A stretch of 64,000 bases of DNA, taken from NCBI GenBank assembly GCA_030278955.1, contig JAOANR010000005.1, forward strand, positions 35,963,105-36,027,104, written 5' to 3'. Below the pieces are notes generated by a model. The model worked only from the letters and a program-made list of their open reading frames with translations. It searched no databases and was not told the origin of the DNA. Shown here piece by piece: positions 1 through 11,126 of this stretch; positions within the stretch are counted from its first letter, which is position 1, and the number at the start of each line of letters is the position of its first letter. Made by a program: the position numbers and the translations under genes. Origin of the DNA: Hygrophila difformis. Taxonomy: Eukaryota > Streptophyta > Magnoliopsida > Lamiales > Acanthaceae.

Positions 1-194
1 CCTTCCTCATCAAGTTTTGAACTTTTAAACTCCAATGTATAATTTCCATGTATTTCAATGTATAAAAGTAAAAATTCAATAAATTATAGTATATTTTAAA
101 ATTATGGGGTTAGACAGTTTTAATAAGACCCCACATTATTAAGTTTATTTATTTTTATATATTTTTTAACAAGTACAACTTTCCGTTATACTAT

Positions 195-261
195 TTTTTT
201 AATTGAACAACTTATACAGGTTAAGAAATGGATGTTGGAATCTCATGCCACATAAATTACT
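195..261 (-). mobile_element. SINE family A, head-truncated copy
   Basis: Short piece flanked by a perfect 17-bp direct repeat (178-194 and 262-278, ACTTTCCGTTATACTAT). It starts with a T run, the complement of an A tail, and continues with text matching the tail half of the full copy at 3140-3304. The tRNA-like head with A and B boxes is missing, so this is a 5'-truncated SINE on the minus strand. The long perfect target-site duplication is typical of LINE-mediated retroposition. Confidence 0.75.
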
Positions 262-452
262 ACTTTCCGTTATACTATTAAAAGCTACTCCCTACAAAAT
301 TATTCTCCCAATAATTACCAAAAAAAGGTTATATCCTATGTATTTAAAAAGATTATAAAATTCAATAATACATCTTATTTGGGATGGGGATTTACCCTAA
401 TAGTTAAGTCCTTAGACTCCTAACCTATAGGATGTTTAACAAAAAAAAGTAA

Positions 453-744
453 TACTCCCTCTGTTTTTGATAACTTCTCCATGCATACATACCTTGCATG
501 CACTCCAATACATATTTTTAACCATTAATAACTCGAATTATATATAAGTAAAAATTATAAAAAAAATTATATTTTAAAACTATGCGATTACACGAATCCA
601 ACAATATCTTAGTTGACTATTTTTATTTTGTATAACTATATGTTAAAAAGTTGAATCAAAACTACTTGATTAATGTAATATCAACTACAAATGATAAGGT
701 AAATTAAAAAAAAAAAGAAAAAAAAGAAAAAAAGGGAGGGAGTA
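453..744. mobile_element. Stowaway-like MITE
   Basis: The left end reads TACTCCCTCTG and the right end GGGAGGGAGTA, an inverted pair with TA at both outer edges. The CTCCCTC inverted terminus with a TA target duplication is the signature of plant Tc1/mariner-derived Stowaway MITEs. The interior is AT-rich and non-coding. Confidence 0.65.
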
Positions 745-879
745 CAAATGTACAATCTTATTTGTCCATATATTCTGAGATCCTCAAATGCATGCTAGTG
801 TATATTTATTTAATTGACCTTAAAGTAAAATTATGTGAATTAATTACGATAAATATTTTTTAATAATAGAAATAGTTTT

Positions 880-1027
880 TAACCAACAGCAGTTGGCTTG
901 AGTGGATGGGGGCTCTAGTCGCTTAAGCAAGGTCTCGGGTTCGAGCCTTGTGTATGCAAAAAACTGCTTTGGGAGAGGCGCCCAATGTGGCTGGGGATAC
1001 CCTGGTATTCACCTAAAAAAATAATAA
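880..1027 (+). mobile_element. tRNA-derived SINE family B, copy 1
   Basis: Contains a polymerase III A-box-like block (GTTGGCTTGAGTGGATG) and a B-box-like block (GGTTCGAGCC) about 35 bases apart, followed by a tail ending in an A-rich run. It is flanked by AAATAGTTTT at 870-879 and 1028-1037. A second copy is at 58989-59174. The tRNA-like head with its own target duplication marks a SINE rather than a tRNA gene; there is no CCA-ready acceptor stem. Confidence 0.75.
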
Positions 1028-1045
1028 AAATAGTTTTCCATGTAC

Positions 1046-1183
1046 TACTATAAAAAATTCACGGAAAGAAAACGAAATTTTATTGAAGTCGTCGCCTAAA
1101 ATTTCATCGCGTGACGGATTTCATCGCCTAATCCGCCTGGCGACGAAATCCAATCGTCACCTTTCTGCGAAAATTTTGTAGTG
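1046..1183. mobile_element. small CACTA-like inverted-repeat element
   Basis: The right end is AAATTTTGTAGTG, the complement of a CACTACAAAATTT terminus. The left end TACTATAAAAAATT is a degenerate partner. Flanking triplets are TAC and TAT, compatible with a decayed 3-bp duplication. The interior holds several short CGTCGCC/GGCGACG inverted motifs, common in plant CACTA sub-terminal regions. No coding capacity. Confidence 0.45.
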
Positions 1184-1203
1184 TATTAGACATGCTTTCA
1201 TTC

Positions 1204-1208
<5 letters not shown>

Positions 1209-1244
<36 letters not shown>
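1209..1244. repeat. (TAA)n microsatellite
   Basis: About a dozen uninterrupted TAA trinucleotides in AT-rich intergenic DNA. Confidence 0.9.
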
Positions 1245-2142
1245 TTAAATACAGATTTCCAAGAGAATACAAGAGAACAAAATACAAGAGAATAATAACT
1301 GGAGTGGTTACAGCAGGACAATTATTTAATCGATTTTGCATTCAACCCTCCACATTTTACACATGACAATTTTATTCCTAGACTTTAGGTACGATTTTTT
1401 TTTTTCTTTCCGGAAAGCTAGACTTTAGGTACAAATAATGAGTTTACTTTGAAACTCTCTAAAGTTTTAAAATAGTTTGTTAAAATATTAAGCTTAAGAA
1501 CTTGGATATCATGGGATTGGGCTTAACGTCCCCACCCTTTCATCGCTCTATTTATTTCAAAACTAATTAACTTTTGGAATCTAATAATTAAGGACCTTAC
1601 ACTTATGTCATTTTTGATTAATTATGAAATAATTTGGGTAAAATGAGATTTACCGGGCAATTGAGTTACTATCATGAATGGTTAAATTCTGGAGTTCCTG
1701 AATTTGTTGTATTTTGAGCATAAATATGTTACATCTTGCCCACAATTTATTTTTACCATTTCGGTTTCACAAATGGATTTGGAAACATGGTCAGTCAAAA
1801 TCCCAATTAATGACAGAAATCATTAGTGATTAGTAACTTCCTAAAACGGTGAGGGTGCATTAATGAATATAGTTACTGCCATAGGTTATTCCAAAACATC
1901 ATCTAAAATACATAGTGGAACACGGAACAAATATACCATAAATTTGTATGGTTTGGCCTCCTACATACCTATTCCTCGCCTTTTTTTTAAATTTGTGTGG
2001 TTTGAGCTCCCACACAACTTTGTTATATAATTGCTAATTCGAAAAATTCCTAAAATGGCGATGGAGAAATTATGTTCTAGGTAACTGTTGTGTAGCACGG
2101 GCAAATTCATAATAGAAAATCAAATAGATTATCACTTATATG
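1245..2142. other. AT-rich intergenic stretch
   Basis: No gene, RNA gene or clear transposon ends seen. Homopolymer runs and scattered stops in all frames. Confidence 0.6.
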
Positions 2143-2335
2143 TTTCAAAAGTGATGAATAAATATTTTCAAATATTAACTAAATAATAAAAATATTGATT
2201 CAGTACTTTTGAATAACAATTAAACACTTTTGAGTGGTAATTCAAAAGTGCTGAATAAATATTCCAAACATTAACTAAATAATATTGAAAATATAGATTC
2301 AACACTTTTGAATGATAATTCAATACTTCAGCAAT
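2143..2335. repeat. imperfect tandem duplication, ~100-bp unit, two copies
   Basis: Two adjacent blocks (about 2143-2240 and 2241-2335) share the order TTCAAAAGTG.TGAATAAATATT, ATTAACTAAATAAT, ATTCA.ACTTTTGAAT, with small indels. Non-coding; may be a decayed repeat of an older element. Confidence 0.6.
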
Positions 2336-3139
2336 GTTGTATTTCTTGTATTTAGCACTGGGTGTGATGATAAAAAAAAGAATATTGAACAGAGATATTT
2401 GAAAATAATTGTAACATGTGGAAAAATGCTTTTTAAAATTTTTTTTTTTTTAAAAAAATCCCAAATAAGGAAAGCAAAAAAAACTACATTAATTTAGAAA
2501 AATATTTTTCCCGGCTTCGGCCTTTCAAAAAAAAAAAAGAAAAATATGGAAATTATCAACTTAATGTTTTTTCATTATTTATATACAATAGAAAATCTAA
2601 AAAAAATAGTGTATTTGAAAATATTTGTAAATTGTGGAAAAGTGCTTTTTAAACAAATTCCCAAAAAACGATCGAAGACTATATTTATTTCCTATTAAAA
2701 AAGGTGTTACTTTATGAGACCCAATAATTTTATATATATATTGAAAAAGAAAAAAAAAACTAGCAAACCAGGATTAAGGCATGAAAAAATTTCAATTCTC
2801 ACCAATTCCAATAATCATAAATTATGGGTTTGAATAGTGCATTGAAATCGGACCCTTACAAGGAAAGGATTGAATTACTTATATTACACCCTCTTCCATA
2901 TTATCAAACAACACATTAATACCATAAAACACTACTTCAGTGTTTCCTGAATCAGGATACAATCTTAACCCTTTTCCCGGACTTCTTAAAGGTGTAAGAG
3001 TAACATTCCACATTGATTTATTCCAAACAGTTTTTTGTATTCAGAATGTCTGAATCTGAAACTTTACTTAAACAATTAAATACATGCTATACTCAAGTTA
3101 TTTGTTGCAGTTGTTTAATTAAAAAAAATTAAGATTGTA
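2336..3139. other. AT-rich intergenic stretch
   Basis: No supported gene. Short open frames here are AT-rich, lysine/phenylalanine-heavy and have no family resemblance. Confidence 0.55.
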
Positions 3140-3304
3140 TTTTTTTTGGCTGAACAGCCTATACAGGCTAGGAAAATGGTGGTGTGAGCCCATGCAACAC
3201 AAATTACAAAGGGAAATAAAAGAGATGGATAGGGGGCCGGTGTGAATCGAACCTCCAACCTTCCGTTGGAAGTCGGAGGACTTAACCACTTGGGCTAAGT
3301 CCCC
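3140..3304 (-). mobile_element. tRNA-derived SINE family A, most complete copy
   Basis: Read on the minus strand it begins with a tRNA-like head: an A-box-like block (TTAGCCCAAGTGGTTAAG) and a B-box-like block (GGTTCGATTC), then a body common to copies elsewhere in the window, ending in an A run (the T run at 3140). About 165 bp, a usual SINE size. It is the reference copy for relatives at 195-261, 4932-5809, 10183-10260 and 31043-31159. The target duplication is unclear because both flanks are A-rich. Confidence 0.75.
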
Positions 3305-3344
3305 ATAAAAAAAAAATATTGAACATATATGATAAATCAATATT

Positions 3345-3556
3345 TACTACTTCCTCATTTTTTAATTGATCTATTTGTAAGATTATCACTGTTTATTTAG
3401 TAAAGTTTCGTTTCATCACGTAATAATTCTAAAATATTAAATTTTTATAATTTTTACTTATATACAATTTGAGTTAATGATTAAAAATACATTTTTATAT
3501 TTTACTAGCATAAAAAAAAAAGAAATGAAATCGTCACAAAAAGAAAGGAGGTAGTA
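3345..3556. mobile_element. Stowaway-like MITE
   Basis: Ends TACTACTTCCTC and GGAGGTAGTA form an inverted pair bounded by TA. AT-rich interior without coding potential; about 210 bp. Confidence 0.55.
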
Positions 3557-3883
3557 TAATATAATGTCATAAATTTAATATTTTAAAACTATATAATTAA
3601 GCAAACCCAATAATATCTCACTCTTAAAAATACAAAATTTAGGTGGCATTTGGTATATGAAAATTCTCAAACACGATACCGGATAATGGTAATATGCTTT
3701 TAAATTTTTTAGATCCATTTTAAAATAATAAAATAGTGTTTGACATGTGGCTTACATTGTTGGGAATCTTAAAAATCTCAATAACATGGAAACGTGCATG
3801 GCCATCTTTTAGAATTATAAAAACTCTATACCCATATCAAACAGACACAATAACATACACTCATAATAAATTAAAATAACATA

Positions 3884-4394
3884 CAGGGCCGGTCCTCACA
3901 TTTTAGGAGCCTAGGCAAAATAAAATAACAGGTCCTAAATTTTTATTTTGTTTGAGGAATAATCGAGTATTCGTAGGCCCCATTGAGTCCAAGAATAATT
4001 TCTCGAGGATCTTATGGCCTTTGAAAAGTTTTCAGTCCCAAAGTAGAATTTTACATATACAAAGGCTCGATAACGAGCTTTTACTTAAGATAATATGTCC
4101 CGATTTAATCTAAATAAATATAAAATTCAAATATTCTTAAAAATAAAAGTTCATGGATATAAATTTTTCCTTATGTTCATAAAACATTGTAAATTTTTGG
4201 TGAAGAAAAAACACTAAATGAGAAATTAATGGTTAGTTTTGCTCTATTAAAAGAATGAAACCTAAAAATTATGTGAAAAATTAATATCATAGCAATAAAA
4301 AATTATTATTAAAATTTAAAAATAAAATTTGGGCCCCCTTTTAAACGGTGGATCTGAGAAATTGCACCTCCGACCACCCTCAGGACCGGCCCTG
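3884..4394. mobile_element. hAT-type MITE with TSD ATAACATA
   Basis: Starts CAGGGCCGGTCCT and ends AGGACCGGCCCTG, a near-perfect inverted terminal repeat, and is flanked by the 8-bp direct repeat ATAACATA (3876-3883 and 4395-4402). An 8-bp duplication with CAGGG-type termini fits the hAT superfamily. The 511-bp interior is AT-rich and encodes no transposase. It landed in a small local repeat of ATAACATACACTCAT. Confidence 0.8.
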
Positions 4395-4447
4395 ATAACA
4401 TACACTCATGTTCACCAAAAAATAATAAAATAATAACATACACTCAT

Positions 4448-4709
4448 ACTACATTCGTCTCGATATTTTTGTTACGAATGAATTTTTGACACCATTATGT
4501 TTAACTTTGATTCAAATTTTTATCATAGTTATGTAAGAAAAAACACAGTCAAGTGAGATCTTGTTAGATTCGTCTAATTTTGTAGTTTTAGACAATTAAA
4601 TTTTTATAACTTTTCGTTGTACACAATTTAGGTTATTAATGGTTAAAATATGTATCGACATACATGTTGGATGAGTCCGTAATAAAAATAATAAGATGGA
4701 GGAAATAAT
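4448..4709. mobile_element. decayed Stowaway-like MITE
   Basis: The left edge (TACATTCGTCTCGATATT, then TTTGTTAC) pairs inexactly with the right edge (GTAATAAAAATAATAAGATG, then GAGG). The interior shares phrases with 3345-3556 and 31748-31965, such as GTCAAGTG.G and TTAAATTTTTATA, suggesting one MITE family. Confidence 0.45.
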
Positions 4710-4740
4710 AAATTAAAACGGGATAATTTATTTACTATTA

Positions 4741-4898
4741 ATATACATTCCTATAATTTAAAATGAAAATTGGTTTTCTATTAAACAGAAAGGGAAAGTA
4801 TTGTACTATCTATTTAAGTTTAAACGACATCTTATCCTATCTTAAATTATAAATTTAAGTACACATTCTCCCCCTAAGAAAGGATAGAGCCTCCAACT
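4741..4898. repeat. direct repeat, copy 1 (partner 5871-6003)
   Basis: Shares with 5871-6003 the string ATTTAAGTTTAAAC.ACATC followed by TTATCCTATCTTA, AAATTATAAATTTA and a CCC.TAAGAA.GGATAGA block. The two copies bracket the SINE and hAT insertion, so the duplication is older than either. Confidence 0.65.
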
Positions 4899-4931
4899 CT
4901 CTCCATGCACGTATCAACCACAGAAGTGTAC

Positions 4932-5809
4932 TTTTTTTTTAAAAAAATATTAACACTTATGTATCAGCAAAAGTGTGTGGGCAGTGGCGAACGCAGAATG
5001 TGAAGACCGGGGGAGCGAGCTATGATTTTTTTTTTCTCACACTATATAAAATAAGCAAAAAATATTATATAGAAAATTCATTATAAATATTTTATTTTTA
5101 TATTATGTACGACAATTGTACATTACGAGTCGATATTTTATGAAAATATTATAAAACCTTTTAATTTTTAATGTAACATACTAATGAGTCACTACAATAA
5201 TCATCCCCCATTGTGTTACGCAAATATCTCTTAATAACTCAAATATAGGACCAATACTAAAATATCTCTTAACAGTCTTTGAACCGTAGTAGTGGTAATA
5301 TATAGGACCAATACTAAAATCATAAGCCGGTAAAATATGCTCGCCGTAGTCTAATTACAACTTTATATAGTGGGCGAAGTTTATTATTTTAATTATTAAG
5401 ATCGAAGAACATATGAGTCTATGTTAAAAAATCCACCAACAAAGAAATATATTACGAAGTATCTTCTTTTTCCCATTCATCTTTTCAATTGCGTAAGGAA
5501 AATATATTCTATATACTATAGCTAAAATTCACGCAACCGTATAAAAAATTAATGGTGAGCGGAATTACATAAAAAAAAAATTCTACCATAACTAAAATAC
5601 ACATAGCTATATAAAAAATTAATGGCAAACTTTGAACTCTGGGGTCCCCCCAAGCCCCAACGTGTGTCCGCCACTGTGTGTGGGAGCCCAAACGAAACAA
5701 ATTACAAAGGAGAATAAAGGACAGGGATAGAGGACCGGGTGAGTATCAAACCCCGAACCTATTGGTTGGGAGTCGGGAGACTTGACCACTAGGGTAATTC
5801 TCCAACCCT
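4932..5809 (-). mobile_element. SINE family A split by a hAT MITE
   Basis: The outer pieces 4932-4981 and 5685-5809 together resemble the SINE at 3140-3304: tail T run, the GTGGGAGCCCA and ACAAATTACAAAGG body, then a decayed B and A box region. The whole is flanked by a 13-bp target duplication with one mismatch, CACAGAAGTGTAC (4919-4931) and CACAAAAGTGTAC (5810-5822). The piece between is a separate later hAT insertion. Confidence 0.75.
4982..5676. mobile_element. hAT-type MITE with TSD TGTGTGGG, nested in a SINE
   Basis: Begins CAGTGGCGAACGCAG and ends GTCCGCCACTG, with the 8-bp direct repeat TGTGTGGG at 4974-4981 and 5677-5684. CAGTGGCGGA-type ends and an 8-bp duplication are typical of plant hAT elements. 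The 695-bp interior is non-coding. Removing it rejoins the SINE body in register, which confirms the boundaries. Confidence 0.85.
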
Positions 5810-5870
5810 CACAAAAGTGTACATTCTTGATAATTAAAAAAATGACAAATTTATATACTAATAAGGAGTA

Positions 5871-6003
5871 CTACATTTCTATGATTTAAAATCCACCAAA
5901 AAGGAAAAGTGTATTTATTTAAGTTTAAACAACATCTTATCCTATCTTAGTAAATTATAAATTTATACACACATTTTCCCTTAAGAAGGGATAGACTCCA
6001 CCG
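5871..6003. repeat. direct repeat, copy 2 (partner 4741-4898)
   Basis: Second copy of the block described at 4741. It ends about 460 bases before the CIPK start codon, so it may lie in the distal promoter of that gene. Confidence 0.6.
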
Positions 6004-6044
6004 GAAAGTAATATTAATTTAATTTATATTTTTAACGTGTTTTG

Positions 6045-6463
6045 ACAAGTAGACAATTTGACGACGAATGATTGGGGGCCATTATTTTACTGCCCAACAG
6101 CTACAGGAGAATTTACAATCGGGCGGTTGCCTGCCGGTTCAACATTGAGCTGCCCGGCCGCGGCCTCGGCCTCGGCCTCGGGATGCGGCGTGGAAAATCG
6201 TTGTTTTATTATCATACGCTTCATATCCGGTCGTCAGATATCTTGGAACCAAAGGGAACGAAACTTGCCACTGCACCACGATATAGAAGTACTATCTCTT
6301 ATTATTCCTCGCTATATATACACGCCATTGCCCACGACCCCTGAGATCCTCCTCGAATTCCTCCCTCATCCATATTCCATACCAATCACACCGCAATTCT
6401 AATCGCAGACGACAGGGAAAGATTATCTATCCCTTCCGAATTTTTTCAACAGACGCTAATCAT
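6045..6463 (+). promoter_or_regulatory. CIPK1-like promoter and 5' leader
   Basis: GC content rises sharply here compared with the flanking AT-rich DNA. A TATA box (TATATATA) lies at about 6313-6320 and would place transcription start near 6345, giving a leader of roughly 120 bases to the ATG at 6464. A short tandem CCTCGG repeat sits at about 6160-6181. Overlapping open frames in 6058-6402 are upstream of or around the TATA box and are not taken as coding. Confidence 0.55.
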
Positions 6464-9122
6464 ATGGTACTATTGCACGCAAGGATCGAAGGGGCCGAAG
6501 GAGGCGTGGCCGACGACCAGAAGTTTGAGGAGATCAAGGGAATGCGATTGGGGAAGTACGAGTTGGGAAGGACTCTCGGTGAAGGCAATTTCGGTAAAGT
6601 TAAGTTCGCCAGGAATTTGGAATCGGGTCAACCCTTTGCCATCAAGATTTTGGAGAAGAATCGGATTGTTGATCTCAAGATTACCGAACAGGTAGGTTTA
6701 CCGGCCTCCTGTGATTTCGAATTTCGCGATTTTGTTTCGAAATTCAGGAATTAGGGGAGGCGACACCCACCATATATGCTTTTGAAAAAAATATTGTCTT
6801 TAATGATTGATCTGGAAAAGGCACGTATGACATATCAATCAATTCAATCTTATAATTTGAAGATGTATATTGCAGATAAAGAGGGAGATTGGGACATTGA
6901 AAATCCTCAAACACCCAAACGTCGTCAGATTATTGGAGGTACGATTTGCTTGAAAGTTAGAAAAACTAAATTATAACATGGGTAATCAAGCAAATTTCGA
7001 TTAGGATTCCATGGTTTGGCATTTCAAACTTTGACAGTTGTCACGCTGATGTTCTTTATTCGTGGATTATCACCGACTAGGTCTTGGCAAGCAGGACAAA
7101 GATTTATATGGTCCTTGAATACGTCCACGGGGGAGAACTATTTGAGAGAATTGTAAGTGTCCTGTGGAGATTTTATGGAAAATTGCACAGATTTTGAATA
7201 TCAGCAGGTGGACAATAATTTTGCCCTGTATGTTGTTCACAGGCATCCAAAGGAAAATTTACAGAAGCTCAAGGGAGGAAGCTCTTTCAACAATTGATTG
7301 ATGGCGTTAGTTATTGTCACAACAAAGGTGTTTTCCACAGAGATCTCAAAGTAATTTCCTCTTCCATACCGACTGCTGCCAAGCAATGAAACCTCTTGTG
7401 TTCATCATTACATTTCTGGTCAATATCAAATGTGTATCCTAATTTATTTTTGTTTAATGAGCAGCTTGAAAATGTGTTGATTGATGCAAGTGGTAACATT
7501 AAGATAACAGATTTCGGTCTGAGTGCATTGCCTCAACATTTTAGGGTATGCAGATCTAATAATCAAGCTCATTATATTCTTGTACTCCTTGTTCTTCAGT
7601 TACTCATCTGATTCAAATTTAGGATGATGGCTTGCTGCATACAACTTGTGGAAGTCCAAATTATGTTGCCCCAGAAATTCTTTCAAACAGAGGGTATGAT
7701 GGTGCAACCTCGGATACCTGGTCATGTGGTGTGATCTTATATGTTATTCTTACTGGATTCCTTCCCTTTGATGATCGAAATCTGGCAGTATTGTATCAGA
7801 AGGTAGTACCATTTAGTTGAGTACAACAACTTTCCCTGTTATGAGTTTTGAATCCTTCAGTGACAATAATCCAAAATTCAATTCAGATTTTCAAGGGAGA
7901 TGTTCAGATACCAAAATGGCTATCTCCGGGTGCAAAAACCCTTATAAGAAGGATTCTTGATCCCAACCCACGAACGCGAATAACCATGAAAGAGATAAAG
8001 GAAAATGAGTGGTTTAAACAAGGCTATACTCCTTTAGATCCCATGGATGATGACGAAGAGGAGGAACAACAACAAAAGCAACACGTTGAAGAAGCAGTGG
8101 AAGAGGGTTCTACAGATGATGAAGCTACATCTGTACATGAAACAGTATATACATATTCCCTGAGCTCATGAAATCCTCTTTGTAGCTTATTTTGTCCCAT
8201 ACTGAAATTCACTGCATCCCAATCTGTTCTTCAGCCATCAGATGCCGAAAAGGAAAGAGCTCAAGACTCCCGCACTCTAATCAATGCATTTCAGCTGATT
8301 GGAATGTCCTCGTGTCTCGATCTTTCTGGTTTCTTTGAAAAAGAAGTAAGAATAACATTTAAGACAGTGCGTGCAGCAAACCATACTCTTTTGCATTTGA
8401 TATATTCACTTTGGCATAAGTTAACATTAACAACATTTAAAATTGGCAGGATGTTTCTGAGAGGAAAATCAGATTTACATCAAATCATTCCCCGAAGGAA
8501 ATGCAGGAGAGAATTAAAAATACAGTTTTGGAAATGGGATTTTCTGTTCTGAATAAGAATGGGAAGGTCAGTTTAGCTTGCCAGATTCTTTCCTTAAAAA
8601 TATTGTGCAATGACTGCAGCTTGAGCTTGCAGATTGCTCAGGGGAATCAAATTTTCCTAGTACTTACGTTGAAGAAGTGACTGATGCCAGAAACAATGTC
8701 CTAATGGTTCTTTTGTATGCATTAATATGTACAGTTGAAATTGATGCAACAGCGAGAAGGTCACAAAACCCCGGGACGCCTTTCAGTTGCTGCAGAAGTA
8801 AGTGAATGATTGTGAAGAAGCTGAGTTTGAACACTATAGATTTCACCTTCTAACCTTCGAAATGTTGTTTATTTTGCTACTCTTTCAGGTTTTTGAGATA
8901 AGCCCATCCCTATATGTAGTAGAGTTACGAAAGGCATATGGCGATCCTATAGTGTACAGACAGGTAGTTGTCTGCATTCCCCTTCCCATTTTCTCTAATT
9001 CAGAGCTGATTACCTTTCTGACAAATTGGGGGTTTATGCAGTTGTGTGAGAGACTATCAAAGGAGTTGGGTGTACCCGCAAGAGCAGAGCTACTACAAAC
9101 CACTTCTGGCATTATAATGTAA
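6464..9122 (+). CDS. CIPK1: CBL-interacting serine/threonine kinase, CIPK1 type (SnRK3)
   Basis: Twelve coding exons, all with GT-AG junctions: 6464-6691, 6876-6938, 7081-7152, 7243-7350, 7465-7545, 7623-7802, 7887-8144, 8235-8345, 8450-8566, 8735-8797, 8889-8963 and 9042-9122. They encode 478 aa. Every exon length is a multiple of three, so all introns are phase 0. The kinase domain (about 32-290) has the glycine loop LGEGNFGKV (38-46), catalytic lysine K61, HRDLK (153-157), DFG (173-175) and APE (200-202). An acidic, glutamine-rich linker follows, then the regulatory NAF motif ([10 protein letters not shown], from N347) that binds calcineurin B-like calcium sensors, then the phosphatase-interaction region. 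In this family CBL proteins recruit the kinase to membranes, where it phosphorylates ion transporters in calcium, salt, potassium and ABA responses. The intron-rich layout and the [20 protein letters not shown] start of the kinase domain point to CIPK1, with CIPK17 the nearest alternative. The 26-residue N-terminal extension uses the first in-frame ATG; M27 is a possible second start. No lesion seen. Confidence 0.93.
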
Positions 9123-9465
9123 TAATTTATGGCTACAATAGTGCAGTCTCAACATTCAAGAAGATGTGGCAATTATATTACTCTGTTTATATATTATTAT
9201 TATTATTGGTGTATATAGCGAAATTGAGCTTCATGTAAAGGGCTATAAAGAGTGATATTTGGAAGTGTTATTAGTATTTGGGTTGAGGTGTGACTTGTGA
9301 GCTTGAGGCAGAGGCAGAGAGGAACAACTTTCTCAATTATTGTCAAGTCCGAAGGGAAATCGCAGGTGGTGCACCTCTATCTTATCAACGTTTTATTTCA
9401 GTAATAAAACTACAACTTTAATGATACATATGGACATGGATAGAACACTATTGTTGACTAAATAG
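9123..9465 (+). other. CIPK1-like 3' untranslated region
   Basis: Follows the TAA stop. A candidate poly(A) signal AATAAA lies at 9403-9408. A MITE begins right after it. The transcript end cannot be read from sequence alone. Confidence 0.5.
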
Positions 9466-9948
9466 TACTCCCGTCCCACGAATTGTGGCTCGTATTCCTC
9501 TTTGGGCTGTCCCACGAATTGTGACCACTTTCCCTTTTTAGATAAATTTAATTAATATAAATATGATTAGAATCTTAATGGTTTCTAAATCCCATTAAAA
9601 GTAATCATTTATACTATTCTGCACAACTCTCAATACACTTTTATTTTTCTACACAAAGTCCCTTCCATTCCTTTAATTCTTCATATTTTAAAATTGGTAC
9701 AAATAAAAATTATATAAAATATATATCCTAAATCTAGACGTCTAGACGATTCTAACAAGACCACACTTGAATATTTTTCTCTAATTAAATCATTACAATA
9801 ATATTTTGTCAAAGTTAAACAATAAAGAAAGTCAAAATTCATTAAAATTTTAAACACAAATACTCACATCACTTTAACCACTAAACCTCACCACATAAAT
9901 TACCGTGCCCAAAAGAAACGAGTCACAATTCGCGAGACGAAGGGAGTA
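9466..9948. mobile_element. Stowaway-like MITE
   Basis: The left end CTCCCGTCCCACGAATTGTG and the right end CACAATTCGCGAGACGAAGG (then GAG) are a ~22-bp inverted repeat, bounded by TA on both sides. The interior has no reading frame. It lies about 60 bases past the candidate poly(A) signal of the kinase gene. Confidence 0.75.
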
Positions 9949-10182
9949 GTTCGTATTACAATTAAGCTTGACGTACCAGGTGTGTGATTTAATTCTTCGG
10001 AGGACGCAAAAAATGGACACCCAAAAATAGAAAGAAAATTGTGGATGGTTTTATTTGCTGCAAGCAACTTTATTTTTCTTCATGTGTGTCCTGTGTTTCA
10101 CACGGTATTCATCTGGTCACACTAGGGGTGATATTTAAATAAATTTCTTGACTTGTAGAGCTTTGAGTACTCTGACTCAAAG

Positions 10183-10260
10183 TCGAGAACTAGTGGTCAA
10201 GTCCCCAACTCCAAACCTATAGTTTGGAGGTTAAATTTCCCAGCCGGTCCCTATCCTTTC
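10183..10260 (+). mobile_element. SINE family A fragment, degenerate head
   Basis: The order AACTAGTGGTCAAGTCC, a central hairpin-like AACCTATAGTTT, GGAGGTTAAATTTCC and CCGGTCCCTATCC follows the tRNA-like head of the 3140-3304 SINE, in plus orientation. The tail half is not recognisable. No target duplication found. Confidence 0.4.
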
Positions 10261-10656
10261 AGGTCAAATGTAGCTGCTCGTTTGAGTTCAAGCCAAAGTA
10301 TTTACTTTTCAATCGAGCTTAATCATGTGCTCGGAAAGAAGTGGTGGGGTGGGAGTCTATATCACACAAACTAAGATCACCTTAGTTAGATAAAAATGCA
10401 TACCACCAATTTTTTTGCTACATAAAATATATACCAATTAATTTCAATAATCATGATCTATTTTTTAATGTATCAAAATTTATTAACAATGCTGATACGC
10501 CACTTGGGAAAACTTTTCCAAGATGGAGTCTTCACTGGAGCATCAGGCCATCAGCACATGAAACGCTAACTGCGGAGATAGAGCAAGTGGAGAATATATA
10601 TACCAATGTGTGGTGGGCAAGGGCAAGAATTAAGGTCCTAGTTTGGAAGGCCGTTA

Positions 10657-11123
10657 GGTTGCGTTTGGTGGAATATCACTTTTTAAATTATTACTAGAAA
10701 TGTACTACATTACTCGTAGATAGATTACATCCTTTTAAATTACTTAATGTACATTAGTGTGTTTGCGGTGCGTATATGACATCTTACCTGGAATGTGTAA
10801 AGTACAGAACAAGAAGAAGATAAAAGAATTGAAAATATATAGTAAGAAAGAAGAAAATAATAGCGCAAGCAAGAGATAGAGGAGAGTAGATGAATAGGTT
10901 GTGGAAGATAAGATAGATCGTTTATTTAGATTCATAGAGTCCATAATGTGGATAACCAACACTACAAGCCTCTTAATATCCATATTCCCATACAAGTGAG
11001 AATATTATTAATATTCCCGGTTATATAAGTTTAACAAACACTCTTTAAAAAAATTCGGCACATGGAATTTTAAAATAATCATTACGAATAATGTGGATGG
11101 ATTCTCACGTAACAAACACACCC
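10657..11123. mobile_element. PIF/Harbinger-like MITE with TSD TTA
   Basis: Left GGTTGCGTTTGGTGG and right GTAACAAACACACCC pair as imperfect inverted ends, with TTA on both sides (10654-10656 and 11124-11126). A 3-bp TTA duplication is typical of PIF/Harbinger (Tourist-type) elements. The small frame inside (10744-10995, minus) has no recognisable similarity. Confidence 0.55.
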
Positions 11124-11126
11124 TTA

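Noticed and set aside
890..960. tRNA gene suspected from A- and B-box motifs, also at 3240-3304 and 58990-59060
   Set aside because: No cloverleaf acceptor stem. Other copies with TSDs and A-rich tails show these are SINE heads.
6058..6402. Open frames of 114 and 90 codons before the kinase gene
   Set aside because: They overlap the promoter and leader, span the TATA box and have no family resemblance.
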